This document shows positions 23,526 to 32,201 of a DNA stretch of 36,481 bases, piece after piece. A program made the position numbers and the translations under genes. The notes below the pieces were generated by a model. That model worked only from the letters and a program-made list of their open reading frames with translations. It ran no database searches and had not been told where the DNA came from. Source of the stretch: Mycobacterium szulgai (lineage in GTDB: Bacteria; Actinomycetota; Actinomycetes; Mycobacteriales; Mycobacteriaceae); assembly GCF_002116635.1 (NCBI RefSeq), contig NZ_LQPW01000090.1, positions 1-36,481 of the forward strand, written 5' to 3'. How positions within the stretch are numbered: the stretch's first letter is position 1; each line of letters starts with the position of its first letter.

Positions 23526-23538
23526 CCGGGTAACCCGG
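23526..23538. promoter_or_regulatory. Short palindrome between lipase stop and YjbR-like start
   Basis: CCGGGT-A-ACCCGG, a 6-bp perfect palindrome with a 1-nt centre, directly after the lipase stop. The spacer is too short for a hairpin, so a dimeric regulator site upstream of the YjbR-like gene is possible. Evidence is symmetry only. Confidence 0.25.
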
Positions 23539-24774
23539 CTATGGCGCTTCTGCAGCCATTTCGTGACCGAGCCAGTGCAGCAGCTTGTCGTACACCGATG
23601 GGTGGTTGAGCAGGTCGAAATGGTTGAGGCCGGTGAGCGTCAAGCCGTGTGCGGCCTCGAATGGAACTTGACGGGACCGCCCCCGGCCGGCCGCGCTGTG
23701 CGGCCGCACCAGGCTGTCACCCACCAGGAGGCCCACCGCGCGCGGCGCCGCTGAGGTGGCGACGAAGTGGTATACGGCGTGCGGGAGGAACGGCACTTCC
23801 CGGCAGCGGTCGCGCAGGAACTCGTCGGGGTCGCAGTCGCTCCAGTCCTCGTCGAGCACCGCGCCGAACCGCAAATCCTTCACCCCGGCGCTGCGCGTGT
23901 TGAGAAATGAAGCAAGAGCCCGGGTTTCGGGTAGTTTGGCCAGCGCCCAGGCTGCAATGTTGACGCCCTTCTCGAGGTCGGCTCCCAGATGCGGCGAGCC
24001 CAGGCACACGACGCGTCGCACCGCCTCGGTCCAGCGGTGCTCGTGCTGCACGCCGTAATGACAGGCGCTGCGCGCCACGAGGCCGCCCATCGAATGGCCA
24101 ACCAGAACGACTTCGTCGAGCGGCACCGGCCACAACTCGCGCAGCTCATGCAACAAGTCGGCCAGCAACCGGCCGTTTTGCGAGATGTGCAGGCCCGTGT
24201 TGTAGCGCAGATAGACCGGGGTGAAGCCGAGGTCTTTGCGCAGCCGCTTACCGTACGGGCGCAGCGTCTGCCCGTCGCGGGGCGCACGCCACCACGACCG
24301 TTCGGTGAGGCACCAGCCGTGCACGAAAACCACGATGCGCCCCGCGGCACGCGGAAAGGCGTTCGCGATAGCGTCGGCGGTCATTTCGACGGGCTCTCCG
24401 CGCCGCCGGATCTGCATGGTCAGCGCGAATCCGTTGCGCCGGTTGGTCAACTCGTCGCCGTAGAGTCCGTTGATCGCGGCGATCGCGCCGGCGGCCTTGG
24501 GATGTGCCTGGACCGTCTCGTGGTCGTCGTTGCCGTTGGCCTCGGCGGCCAGCGCGCCGGCGCCGTATAGCGATCCCCGGACTGCCCCGTCGACCAGGCG
24601 GTAGGTGATGGCCGTGGTGGTGTCGTGGATCACCTGCACGGGTTTGGATACCGGTCCGATGGCGTCAAAGACGCGGCTGGCGATCCCGCTGTGCATGTCG
24701 CGGACCAGTGTCGTCAACACTCGCGTGCCCTCGCCCGCGAGATCGGCCAGCGATCGAATTTCCTCTCGTTGCAC
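23539..24774 (-). CDS. Lipase-like alpha/beta hydrolase
   Basis: 411 residues from GTG 24774, with AGAAGGGGG about 8 nt upstream. The nucleophile Ser228 lies in GHSMGG (226-231); an oxyanion HGW is at 152-154, and a His near 392 (TGLNHFDLL) is the likely catalytic His. The first ~145 residues before the hydrolase core have no motif I recognise. No signal peptide is seen. The GHSMGG-VARSACHYG pattern and CLGSPHLGAD suggest a triacylglycerol-lipase or PGAP1-like fold. Substrate unknown. I do not recall this gene between Rv2569c and Rv2570 in H37Rv, so it may be a lineage-specific gain or loss. Confidence 0.82.
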   Translation of the reverse strand: MQREEIRSLADLAGEGTRVLTTLVRDMHSGIASRVFDAIGPVSKPVQVIHDTTTAITYRLVDGAVRGSLYGAGALAAEANGNDDHETVQAHPKAAGAIAAINGLYGDELTNRRNGFALTMQIRRRGEPVEMTADAIANAFPRAAGRIVVFVHGWCLTERSWWRAPRDGQTLRPYGKRLRKDLGFTPVYLRYNTGLHISQNGRLLADLLHELRELWPVPLDEVVLVGHSMGGLVARSACHYGVQHEHRWTEAVRRVVCLGSPHLGADLEKGVNIAAWALAKLPETRALASFLNTRSAGVKDLRFGAVLDEDWSDCDPDEFLRDRCREVPFLPHAVYHFVATSAAPRAVGLLVGDSLVRPHSAAGRGRSRQVPFEAAHGLTLTGLNHFDLLNHPSVYDKLLHWLGHEMAAEAP

Positions 24775-24839
24775 GAGCCGCCCCCTTCTTGTCGTGATAG
24801 CCCGAGATTAGACAAATCGCGTATGAGATCGTTTACCCC

Positions 24840-25799
24840 GTGCCTGACGCACGGTCTGAAGCCCAGCGTGACGCCCCGCCTGAGGCCCCGGACACGCACC
24901 GCTATCGCGTCACCCATCGCACCGAATACCGCTACTCCGACGTGGTCACCAGCTCCTACGGCCGGGGCTTTCTCACGCCGCGGGATTCGTTGCGGCAGCG
25001 CTGCGTCGCCCACCGGCTGGTCATCGAGCCCGGCCCGGCCGACAGCTCCACCACTCGCGACGGCTACGGCAATATCAGTTCCTATTTCCATGTCACCGAG
25101 CCGCACCGGACGCTGACGGTTACCAGCGACTCGATCGTCGACGTCTCCCCGCCGGCTCCCGGGCTGTACACCAGCGGTCCGGCGCTGGCACCGTGGGAGA
25201 CCGCCCGGCCCAGCGGTTTGCAGGGAGCGCTCGCCATCGATTTCACCCTGGACCTGCATCCGCCGGAGATCACCGACGAAGTGCGCGAGTACGCCGCGCC
25301 CAGTTTCGTCCCCGAACGGCCACTCGTGGAGGTGCTGCGCGATCTGGCGGGGCGGATTTTCCGCGACTTCACCTACCGCTCGGGGTCGACGACGGTATCC
25401 ACCGGTGTCAACGAGGTTCTGGCGGCCCGGGAAGGGGTATGCCAAGACTTCGCGAGGCTGGCGATCGCCTGCCTGCGAGCCAACGGTCTGGCGGCCAGCT
25501 ACGTGTCGGGGTATCTGGCCACCGACCCACCCCCGGGGAAGGATCGGATGATCGGGATCGACGCCACCCATGCCTGGGCCGCTGTGTGGACTCCACAGCA
25601 GCCCGGCCAATTCGAATGGTTGGGTTTGGATCCCACCAACGACCAGATGGTCGACCAGCGCTACATCGTGGTCGGGCGGGGCCGCGACTACGCGGACGTC
25701 CCGCCGCTGCGTGGCATCATCTACACCAACTCAGAAAACAGCGTGATCGACGTCGCCGTCGACGTCGTGCCCTTCGAAGGCGATGTGCTCAATGCGTGA
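24840..25799 (+). CDS. Transglutaminase-like protein, Rv2569c-like
   Basis: 319 residues from GTG 24840. The N-terminal 'bacterial transglutaminase-like' domain spans about 20-105 (YRVTHRTEYRYSDVV), then the core domain with catalytic Cys201 (EGVCQDFARLA), His244 (DATHAWAAVW) and Asp264 (LGLDPTND). Members hydrolyse or cross-link peptides. The gene overlaps the next one by 8 nt. With the Rv2566- and Rv2567-like genes it belongs to a conserved transglutaminase/ATP-grasp/alpha-E gene group thought to make or break unusual amide bonds (published comparative-genomic prediction, not proven). Confidence 0.9.
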   Translation: MPDARSEAQRDAPPEAPDTHRYRVTHRTEYRYSDVVTSSYGRGFLTPRDSLRQRCVAHRLVIEPGPADSSTTRDGYGNISSYFHVTEPHRTLTVTSDSIVDVSPPAPGLYTSGPALAPWETARPSGLQGALAIDFTLDLHPPEITDEVREYAAPSFVPERPLVEVLRDLAGRIFRDFTYRSGSTTVSTGVNEVLAAREGVCQDFARLAIACLRANGLAASYVSGYLATDPPPGKDRMIGIDATHAWAAVWTPQQPGQFEWLGLDPTNDQMVDQRYIVVGRGRDYADVPPLRGIIYTNSENSVIDVAVDVVPFEGDVLNA

Positions 25800-26838
25800 C
25801 TTTCACTGCCCGAACTGCGGCCAGCGTCTGGCGTTCGAAAACTCCGCCTGCCTGTCCTGCGGAAGCGAACTCGGATTTTCACTCGAACAGATGGCGCTGC
25901 TGGTGATCGCCAGCGACGAGGGAGCCGAGCATGCCGGCGCGGTACCTGCCGACGACTATCGGCTGTGCGCCAATCTTTATGTGGCCGAATGTAATTGGCT
26001 GGTTCCGGCCAACGATCCCGGTCGGCTGTGCACGGCGTGTGCGTTGACCATCGAGCGGCCCAACGATGCCGATACCGTCGGCCTGGCCGAGTTCGCCCGC
26101 GCCGAGGCGGCCAAACGGCGGCTGGTCGCCGAACTGCACGAGCTGAAGCTCCCGATCGTCGGGCGCGAGGAGGACCCCGACTACGGGCTGGCCTTCCGGT
26201 TGTTGTCCAGCGCGCACGAGCAGGTACTGACCGGGCACGAAAATGGCGTCATCACACTGGATTTGGCCGAGGGCGATGACGTGCACCGCGAGCAGCTGCG
26301 GGTCGAGATGGACGAGCCGTACCGCACCCTGCTCGGGCACTTCCGCCATGAGGTCGGCCACTATTACTTCTATCGGTTGATCCAGTCGCCGGAGTATCTG
26401 GCGCGGTTCAACGAGCTGTTCGGCGACCCGGACGCCGACTACCAGGAGGCGCTGGACCGGCACTACAGCCAGGGCGCACCCGCGGGTTGGCAGGAAAGCT
26501 TCGTGTCCTCCTACGCGACCATGCATCCAGCCGAGGATTGGGCCGAGACGTTCGCTCACTACCTGCACATCCGCGACACGATGGACACCGCGGCCTGGTG
26601 CGGCTTCGCGCCGGCATCGGCGACGTTCGATCGGCCCACGTTGGGCCCCAGCGCTTTTCAGACCATCATCGACACATGGTTGCCGCTGTCGTGGTCACTG
26701 AACATGGTGAACCGGTCGATGGGTCACGACGACCTGTACCCGTTCGTGCTGCCGCCTGCGGTACTGGAGAAGATGCAGTTCATCCACACCGTCATCGACG
26801 AGGTGACTTCGGAGACCAGGGGGTCCGTGGTCGCTTAG
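25792..26838 (+). CDS. Zinc-ribbon metallopeptidase, Rv2568c-like
   Basis: 348 residues. The start is ATG 25792, inside the end of the transglutaminase gene, with GAAGG about 11 nt upstream; it gives the ribbon C6-C9 and C20-C23 (HCPNCG...CLSCG). A second group of Cys follows at 59, 67, 80 and 83. The peptidase motif HEVGH (186-190) lies in LLGHFRHEVGHYYFYRLI, with an ETFAHYLHIRDTMDTA helix further on that could supply the third ligand. The gene belongs to the putative zinc-binding metallopeptidase family (Peptidase_Mx). It is translationally linked to the transglutaminase, so both probably process the same peptide or amide substrate. Confidence 0.87.
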   Translation: MRDFHCPNCGQRLAFENSACLSCGSELGFSLEQMALLVIASDEGAEHAGAVPADDYRLCANLYVAECNWLVPANDPGRLCTACALTIERPNDADTVGLAEFARAEAAKRRLVAELHELKLPIVGREEDPDYGLAFRLLSSAHEQVLTGHENGVITLDLAEGDDVHREQLRVEMDEPYRTLLGHFRHEVGHYYFYRLIQSPEYLARFNELFGDPDADYQEALDRHYSQGAPAGWQESFVSSYATMHPAEDWAETFAHYLHIRDTMDTAAWCGFAPASATFDRPTLGPSAFQTIIDTWLPLSWSLNMVNRSMGHDDLYPFVLPPAVLEKMQFIHTVIDEVTSETRGSVVA

Positions 26839-26850
26839 TAAGGACCTCGG

Positions 26851-27267
26851 TCAGTTCGTGCGCTGATTGCTCAGAGTGCGGGCCAACTGTTCACCGGCGG
26901 GAGTTAGTCCCAGCCAGATCGTGAGGTCCCATGATGCACGATCGTCGTACTGGCCTACGAAGAGGTCGTAGACACGTTGCATCGCAGCGTCGATCGAGAT
27001 ATCCCATCCTGCGAACTTCTCACCTGGGTGTGGGAGATCCCCAATCTGCATGAGCCCGTCTTCCAGCAGCGATCGGATTGTTCGCAGTGCCAGGTCCTGT
27101 TGAGCCGCGAGAGTGTCGGCGAGGCAGGCTCGGTTGATCACGGTTTCGACCTCGACAAGCGGCACCCAATCGTCGAGCCCACTGGTTAGCAGCTCGGCGC
27201 GCAGCAGTTGTTGTGGGGTCAAGCCGGGATGGGTTTCAGCGCGAGGGTCGTCACTGGATTGATTCAT
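26851..27267 (-). CDS. Acidic hypothetical protein, candidate immunity protein
   Basis: 138 residues from ATG 27267, with GGAGA about 5 nt upstream. It is soluble, acidic and largely helical, with no motif I recognise (LLRAELLTSGLDDWVPL near 21-37, DDRASWDLTIWLGLTPAG near 107-124). It lies 72 nt downstream of the putative toxin gene on the same strand, the usual place of an immunity gene. The last segment resembles a winged-helix-like tail. The immunity role is inferred from position only. It ends 12 nt from the convergent metallopeptidase gene. Confidence 0.6.
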   Translation of the reverse strand: MNQSSDDPRAETHPGLTPQQLLRAELLTSGLDDWVPLVEVETVINRACLADTLAAQQDLALRTIRSLLEDGLMQIGDLPHPGEKFAGWDISIDAAMQRVYDLFVGQYDDRASWDLTIWLGLTPAGEQLARTLSNQRTN

Positions 27268-27339
27268 CGTTCTCCACGCTTCCGCAACGCTTTGTCACCG
27301 TCGTCTTCCGGCGATGGTTGGAGGTCAACGCCGAGGGCG

Positions 27340-28500
27340 TCATCCTGGGGTGAACTCATCTAAGTCGGGTAGTTCGTCTTTGCCTAGCACTGGAGGGCCG
27401 TGGTGGCTGTGCGGCGGATGAACGGGGTGCGGGATGGATTCTGGCGGCACCGGGCTGCCACCGACAAAGGGTAATGATGGCCCAGCGCGCCCGGGTACCG
27501 CCTCAACAGGTGGGGGCGAAACCCGTGGAGGTTCGACGGGAGCCCGGACCGCTGGCGCCTCCGGTAGTGGGGGCCTGGCCGGTGCCGGAATGTCTGGTAT
27601 GCCGCCTCGGGGATTAATGTGGATTTTGGTGTAGCCACCACCCTTACCCGGGATATCAAAGTCAAGGACCGGCCTGCTGGTGGACCCGGCGGACCAGCGT
27701 TGCCCGATTATCGTGCCGTCCGGGAGCCGATATCGAATGCCTTTGCCGGGATCGCCGTACCCATTGGGGATTTCCACCCCGTTCTGCTGGGCCCACTTCC
27801 AAAGATTCCGGAGATCCTCCGGTGAACGGACCTCCCTAACCTCGGGCTTATTGCCTTGCGGAAGCTTGTCGAGTACCCGGCGGATGTCGTCGGCGCTCGG
27901 GCCGTTAGTAGGTCCCAGGCCTGGCGGGTCTTGTTTAAAGGTGTGATGATTGACTGCCTGGGTTTGAGATCGGCGGTCGTAGGGTGTTTCTGGGAATGCA
28001 GTGAAAGAGATTCCGCTCGTAGCGGCGGTGATATTGGCGGCTACTTGGTGCTCAACCCCGACGAGTTCAATTGCGTGGCGGCGGATTTCGCTGGCGAATG
28101 CTTGAGCTTGGGCTTGGCGAGATGCGTGTTCTGGGGCGGTGCGGCCGCTTCGAGTGTCGGTGACCGAGAGGTCTTCTTCAACGTTGAAACCGGCACTGTG
28201 GGCGTCTTGGACGGCATAGATGACCCTGCGCTGGGCTGCGCCGATCGTTCCTGCACCGGCGCGGGCGATGCGCGTAGCCTGGCGCAAATTGTCAGCTTTG
28301 CTATTGACGATTTGTAGATCAGCGTCGGTTCGCTGTCGGAGCCCGTCACCGCCGGCCCCTTCCCACACAACGGTGTGGGATTGGTTGCGAATCCGTAGGA
28401 ACACGTCTTCCCACTGATCGGCTGTCTTGGTCCAATAGGTGGCCACCTCGATGAGATGTTCAGTGTCCCACGCGTAGATTTGCGACAGCGTCGGCAGCAA
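27340..28500 (-). CDS. Putative ESX-associated polymorphic toxin
   Basis: 386 residues from TTG 28500, directly after the TAG of the preceding gene. Residues 1-~165 are a helical WXG-like region (YWTKTADQWEDVF at 22-34, turn VVWEGAGGDG at 44-53). A linker follows to about 200. Residues ~202-302 form a compact domain with conserved-looking KGIRYRLPDGTIIGQRWS (253-270), RPVLDFDIP and YTKIHINPRGG (290-300), which resembles toxin domains at the end of polymorphic toxins although I cannot name it. The last ~80 residues are Pro/His-rich. The N-terminal domain suggests type VII export. Base composition appears less GC-rich than the flanks. Toxin activity is inference from layout and neighbours. Confidence 0.65.
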   Translation of the reverse strand: MLPTLSQIYAWDTEHLIEVATYWTKTADQWEDVFLRIRNQSHTVVWEGAGGDGLRQRTDADLQIVNSKADNLRQATRIARAGAGTIGAAQRRVIYAVQDAHSAGFNVEEDLSVTDTRSGRTAPEHASRQAQAQAFASEIRRHAIELVGVEHQVAANITAATSGISFTAFPETPYDRRSQTQAVNHHTFKQDPPGLGPTNGPSADDIRRVLDKLPQGNKPEVREVRSPEDLRNLWKWAQQNGVEIPNGYGDPGKGIRYRLPDGTIIGQRWSAGSTSRPVLDFDIPGKGGGYTKIHINPRGGIPDIPAPARPPLPEAPAVRAPVEPPRVSPPPVEAVPGRAGPSLPFVGGSPVPPESIPHPVHPPHSHHGPPVLGKDELPDLDEFTPG

Positions 28501-28797
28501 CTACACGACCCCGTTTCGCGGCACGCCCGACAAGTCCGCCGCGGCAGTCGATTCGTTGTTCACATACCCTGCCGTGCTTGCCTCTAGTGCGCCAGCGGTT
28601 GCCTTTGTCCGGGTTGTAAACGCCGCCGTGCACCGGCTAATCGCTCTGTGCGCAGCAACTATCGCCAACGTGGTGGGTTGATACGGCTGCCCTGGCGAGG
28701 GCGGTGTCAAGGCGCCAAATTCAATCCCTAGCACTCGCCAATGGCTGGCCGTGGCTGTTAGCTGCTGCAGGTCGATCTGCAGCTCCCTGGATTCCAT
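28501..28797 (-). CDS. Small WXG-like partner protein of the toxin
   Basis: 98 residues from ATG 28797 (MESRELQIDLQQL); a longer start at 28848 is possible. It is helical, with HWRVLGIEFG near 20-29 and an Ala/Thr-rich second helix (AIVAAHRAISRCTAAFTTR), the size and pattern of small ESX-associated proteins that pair with larger WXG-type effectors, as in the Rv0027/Rv0026-type pairs that I recall. It ends in TAG immediately before the TTG of the toxin frame, in the same phase. It is likely a chaperone or secretion partner. Confidence 0.6.
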   Translation of the reverse strand: MESRELQIDLQQLTATASHWRVLGIEFGALTPPSPGQPYQPTTLAIVAAHRAISRCTAAFTTRTKATAGALEASTAGYVNNESTAAADLSGVPRNGVV

Positions 28798-28963
28798 CGT
28801 CGGGAAGCTTAGTGGCGGGGGACGCAAGTGCAATTCAGTTGCGGGCATCGTCTAATCGCACGAGGCCGCAGGCGGGAACGCTGGAATCCTCAGCTATCCC
28901 GTTCTCAGAGCACCGGATACGAGAACCACGCCTGGGCTGGCTGGCCCGACGCGCTACACGGGG

Positions 28964-29383
28964 TCACGGTTCGCGCGTGGCCCGCTTGAATTTCGGCATA
29001 GTACGGCCGCCGTTATCGGGGAATAGCGCAGATCTCAGCGGGTAGTGGGAAAGCTTCGTCTGGATTGAGCGCAGCAGCAGGATCGCCTTCTGGTCGCCAC
29101 CGGTGCCGTAGTCCAGCCCTGCGCCGATCAGATTGCTTGCCCGGCATGTCTCGGTGAGTAGCTGGGTGCGCGCCCAGTCCAGCGCGGATAAGCGTTCGCT
29201 GTGCCACAGCGCTTTTCGTAGCCGCATCAGCAATTCGTCGAAATCATCCGAAGTCGATATGCCAAGGATTTTGATCGGAAAGGGGGTATAGCTGGCCGGG
29301 CCGCCAAACTCGCTGAGTACGCGCAGCATGAAGTCGCGCTCGTCGTCGGTCAGATCGATCGAGATGAGCTCTGGCTCAGTCAT
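28964..29383 (-). CDS. Hypothetical protein of the toxin cassette
   Basis: 139 residues from ATG 29383. It starts MTEPELISIDLTDDERDFML; the protein is soluble with an acidic N-terminal half (SEFGGPASYTPFPIKILGI, DDFDELLMRLRKALWHS) and a basic tail (MPKFKRATREP). No family recognised. It stands upstream of the small partner and toxin on the same strand with 166 nt between, and may be a second, orphan immunity protein or a regulator. Evidence for coding is length, start and composition. Confidence 0.6.
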   Translation of the reverse strand: MTEPELISIDLTDDERDFMLRVLSEFGGPASYTPFPIKILGISTSDDFDELLMRLRKALWHSERLSALDWARTQLLTETCRASNLIGAGLDYGTGGDQKAILLLRSIQTKLSHYPLRSALFPDNGGRTMPKFKRATREP

Positions 29384-29509
29384 CGGTTGAGCTTAGCCCG
29401 ACGAAACATAGGGATACAGATGGCGAGTTTTGCTTACGGATGGTCGATTTCGTCTGGAATCTCGCAAATACAGGCAGGCGATGATGGTGTACCCCGCGGG
29501 TTGCATCGT

Positions 29510-29536
29510 CGTCAGGCTGGTCCGCATTACCTGACG
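29510..29536. terminator. Hairpin after the ATP-grasp/alpha-E gene
   Basis: CGTCAGG (29510-29516), 13-nt loop, CCTGACG (29530-29536), beginning 1 nt beyond the stop of the Rv2567-like gene on the minus strand. The loop is long and there is no U-tract, so this is only a possible terminator. The rest of 29384-29509 shows nothing I can assign. Confidence 0.35.
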
Positions 29537-29537
29537 G

Positions 29538-32201
29538 CTAGGCCGGCATAACTCTGCGTTCATCGGGGCCCCACAGTGGCTGCATGCCGCCGGGCAGCTT
29601 CAGCTGCGTGGCGGTGATGACGTCGGCCAGGTCGCGCAACGCGGCGTGGATCGCGGCGAGCAAGTCAGCCAGCTCGGCGCGTTGCCCCGCGGCGTTGATC
29701 TCCTCCAGCTCAGCAGGGTCGGATCGGCGCAGGCGGGTGCTGATCTCTTCGGCCATGCGCTCGGCGCGTGACGAGCCCGACGAGCCCGGCAGCTCGCGCA
29801 GGTGGTCGCGCAGCCGCTCCAGCTGGAAGACCAGCGATCGCGGGTTCTGCGCGTCGAACAGCATCAGCTCGGTCACCGCGGCGACGCTGACCTTGCCCAC
29901 CGTCCGGCGCCGGTAGATGACCGACGACTCGCACGCCACCAGCGTCGACTCGGTGATGGTTTGCTCGGCCGCGGGACTGCGCACCGTGGTCAGCGTGTCG
30001 CGCAGCAGGGCGGTCAGCCACAGGCCGCGTTCGATGCGCTTGCCGATGTCCATCATCGTCCAGCCCACGTCGTGCACCATCGACTCGCTGGCCACCCCGG
30101 ACAAGGTCAGCATGCCGGCCAGCGTCTGCGCCTGAGCGAAGGCCAGCACCGCGTCGGCCTCAGCCAGCGACTCCGGCGGATCCGCCTTGTGTGCCAGCGC
30201 GCGCTCCACCCCGGCCAGCACCATCCAGGTGTCGTTGGACAACTGGTCACGCACAGCACGCGCGGCCAGGGCCAACCCTTCGACCGATTGCATCAGCGAT
30301 CCTGGCCGGTCCGGATCGACCGTCATCGACCACAGTGTCGAGGGGACAACGGCGATCATCTCGGCGTGGTCGTGATCATGGGCGTAGTCGATCCCCGTGC
30401 CAGTGCCGGTGATTCGGCCCAGCGCGGCCATCAGCACCGGCACGCATTCGCTTTCCTCGGTGTCCTGCTGACGGCGGAACACGTGGTAGCGCTCGCGGGT
30501 GACGATGAGCAGCCGGGCCATGCTTTCCGCGCGCTCGCCGTAGCGTCCCATCCAAAACAGGTCGGACAGCACGCGCGGCGAGCTCACCCCCGAGGTACCC
30601 GCCCCGGACTTGGCCGCCGGCTCCACAAGTGACGGCAGGGTCACCGTCTCGGCCAGCGCACGCTCCGTCGGACGGACCCAGATATCCTTAGCCGCAATGG
30701 TATTCAAAGTATATGCGGCCGGCCCGGGTGCCAGCACATAGCCGAGGCCGCCGATCATCGGCGCGTACCCGCCGCGCTGGGCCACCGTGAACAACCGCAT
30801 ACCCACACCGGCGGACGACAGGACACCGGCATGGTCGGTGGGCGCCGACGAGAACGTCGGCAGCTCCTGGCCGACCCACTGCCACGGCATCGCCTCGATC
30901 CGGGCTGCCATGTCGGCCAGCTGTGCCGACGAAAGCTTGGGTCCGACAAGGGTTTCCCCGCCGTCGGTGGGCCGCAGCAAAAGCGACGAGAGATTTGCCA
31001 GCAGGTGCGAGCGTTCGGCGGCGATGCCACCCCAATACACCGGAGCGGTTTGCAGCAGCGGAGCTTCGCCGAGCAGACGCTCGGCCAGCTGGGGCAGAAA
31101 CCGCAGCAGCCCAGGGCTTTCCAGGATGCCACTGCCCAGTGTGTTGACCACCGTCACCGTTCCGCGGTGCTGTGCCTCCACCAGGCCGACCACACCCAGC
31201 CGCGAATCTGCCCGCAGGTCAAGCGGATCGGCGTATTCGGCGTCCACCCGGCGCAGCACGACGTCGACACGTTTCAGTGTGCCCAGCGAACGCATCCACA
31301 GTTTGCCGTCGCGCACCACCAAATCGGCGCTTTCGACCAGTGGAAAGCCCAGCAGTGTGGCCAGATACGCCTGATCGAACGCCGTCTCCGAGTAGATACC
31401 GGGGCTGAGCACCACCACTACCGGATCCTGGGCGACATCGGGCGCGGCGTCGATCAGCCCGAGCCGCAACGCGTGGGCGAACGGTGTGTTGGGGCGCGGC
31501 GCGATCCTTTCATAAAGGTCTGGAATCGCGTGTGCGACAACACGTCTGTCGGCCAGCGCGTAGCCGGCGCCCGAGGGCGCCTGGGTCCAGTCGGCGTTGA
31601 CCTGAAAGCTGCCGCCGGGCAGCCTGCTGATGTCGCAGCCGTGCAGGAAAAGCTGATGGCGCCCAGGAACTTTGATGCCCGCAGCGGCTCGCACGTAACC
31701 GGGGTGGGCGAACAGCAACTGTGCCGGCAGGATGCCTTCGAGGACCACGTTGCGTGGCCCGTACAGGTCGGCGAGCACCGCGTCCAGCAATCGGGAGCGC
31801 TGCACCAGGCCGGCCTCGAGCACGTCCCAGTCGGCCGCCGAGATCACCAGCGGCAGGGTGTCCAGAATCCACGGCCCGGGCTCGAGGCCATGCCCGTCGG
31901 TAGACCTGTGTGTGTCTACCTCGGTGTAGGTGATGCCGTCGTGGTCGATCAGGCCGTGCACCACCGAGCGCAGCCGATCCAGCCCCGCCCTGCCGCGTTC
32001 GGCGACCGCGTCGGCCAGTTCGGCCCAGGCGGGTCGCACGTTGCCGGTCGCGTCGACGAATTCGTCGTAACCGATGCCAGGGCCGTCCCGCAGGTCGAAC
32101 AGCGCTTCTTGAGCGCGTGCCGTGCGATACCCGGCCAGCAGACGGTCGACGTCGTACCTCGGGGTGGAGGTCGCCGGTGTGGGGCTCATGCTCAGTGCCA
32201 T
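29538..32201 (-). CDS. Circularly permuted ATP-grasp plus alpha-E domain protein, Rv2567-like
   Basis: 887 residues. The start is ATG 32201, which shares its A with the TAA of the preceding gene (TAATG), so translation is coupled; a much longer open frame upstream is out-of-phase shadow. Residues ~1-520 are the circularly permuted ATP-grasp domain (IKVPGRHQLFLHGCDISRLPGG, FQVNADWTQAPSGAGYALADRR, VVLSPGIYSETAFDQAYLA, RVDAEYADPLDLRADS). Residues ~560-870 are the helical alpha-E domain (SPRVLSDLFWMGRYGERAESMARLL). ATP-grasp enzymes form amide bonds between acids and amines; this pair with the transglutaminase neighbours is predicted to make a peptide-like product. The product is unknown. Confidence 0.9.
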   Translation of the reverse strand: MALSMSPTPATSTPRYDVDRLLAGYRTARAQEALFDLRDGPGIGYDEFVDATGNVRPAWAELADAVAERGRAGLDRLRSVVHGLIDHDGITYTEVDTHRSTDGHGLEPGPWILDTLPLVISAADWDVLEAGLVQRSRLLDAVLADLYGPRNVVLEGILPAQLLFAHPGYVRAAAGIKVPGRHQLFLHGCDISRLPGGSFQVNADWTQAPSGAGYALADRRVVAHAIPDLYERIAPRPNTPFAHALRLGLIDAAPDVAQDPVVVVLSPGIYSETAFDQAYLATLLGFPLVESADLVVRDGKLWMRSLGTLKRVDVVLRRVDAEYADPLDLRADSRLGVVGLVEAQHRGTVTVVNTLGSGILESPGLLRFLPQLAERLLGEAPLLQTAPVYWGGIAAERSHLLANLSSLLLRPTDGGETLVGPKLSSAQLADMAARIEAMPWQWVGQELPTFSSAPTDHAGVLSSAGVGMRLFTVAQRGGYAPMIGGLGYVLAPGPAAYTLNTIAAKDIWVRPTERALAETVTLPSLVEPAAKSGAGTSGVSSPRVLSDLFWMGRYGERAESMARLLIVTRERYHVFRRQQDTEESECVPVLMAALGRITGTGTGIDYAHDHDHAEMIAVVPSTLWSMTVDPDRPGSLMQSVEGLALAARAVRDQLSNDTWMVLAGVERALAHKADPPESLAEADAVLAFAQAQTLAGMLTLSGVASESMVHDVGWTMMDIGKRIERGLWLTALLRDTLTTVRSPAAEQTITESTLVACESSVIYRRRTVGKVSVAAVTELMLFDAQNPRSLVFQLERLRDHLRELPGSSGSSRAERMAEEISTRLRRSDPAELEEINAAGQRAELADLLAAIHAALRDLADVITATQLKLPGGMQPLWGPDERRVMPA

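Noticed and set aside
23526..23538. CCGGGT-A-ACCCGG as a terminator
   Set aside because: The 1-nt centre cannot form a hairpin loop; listed only as a possible protein-binding site.
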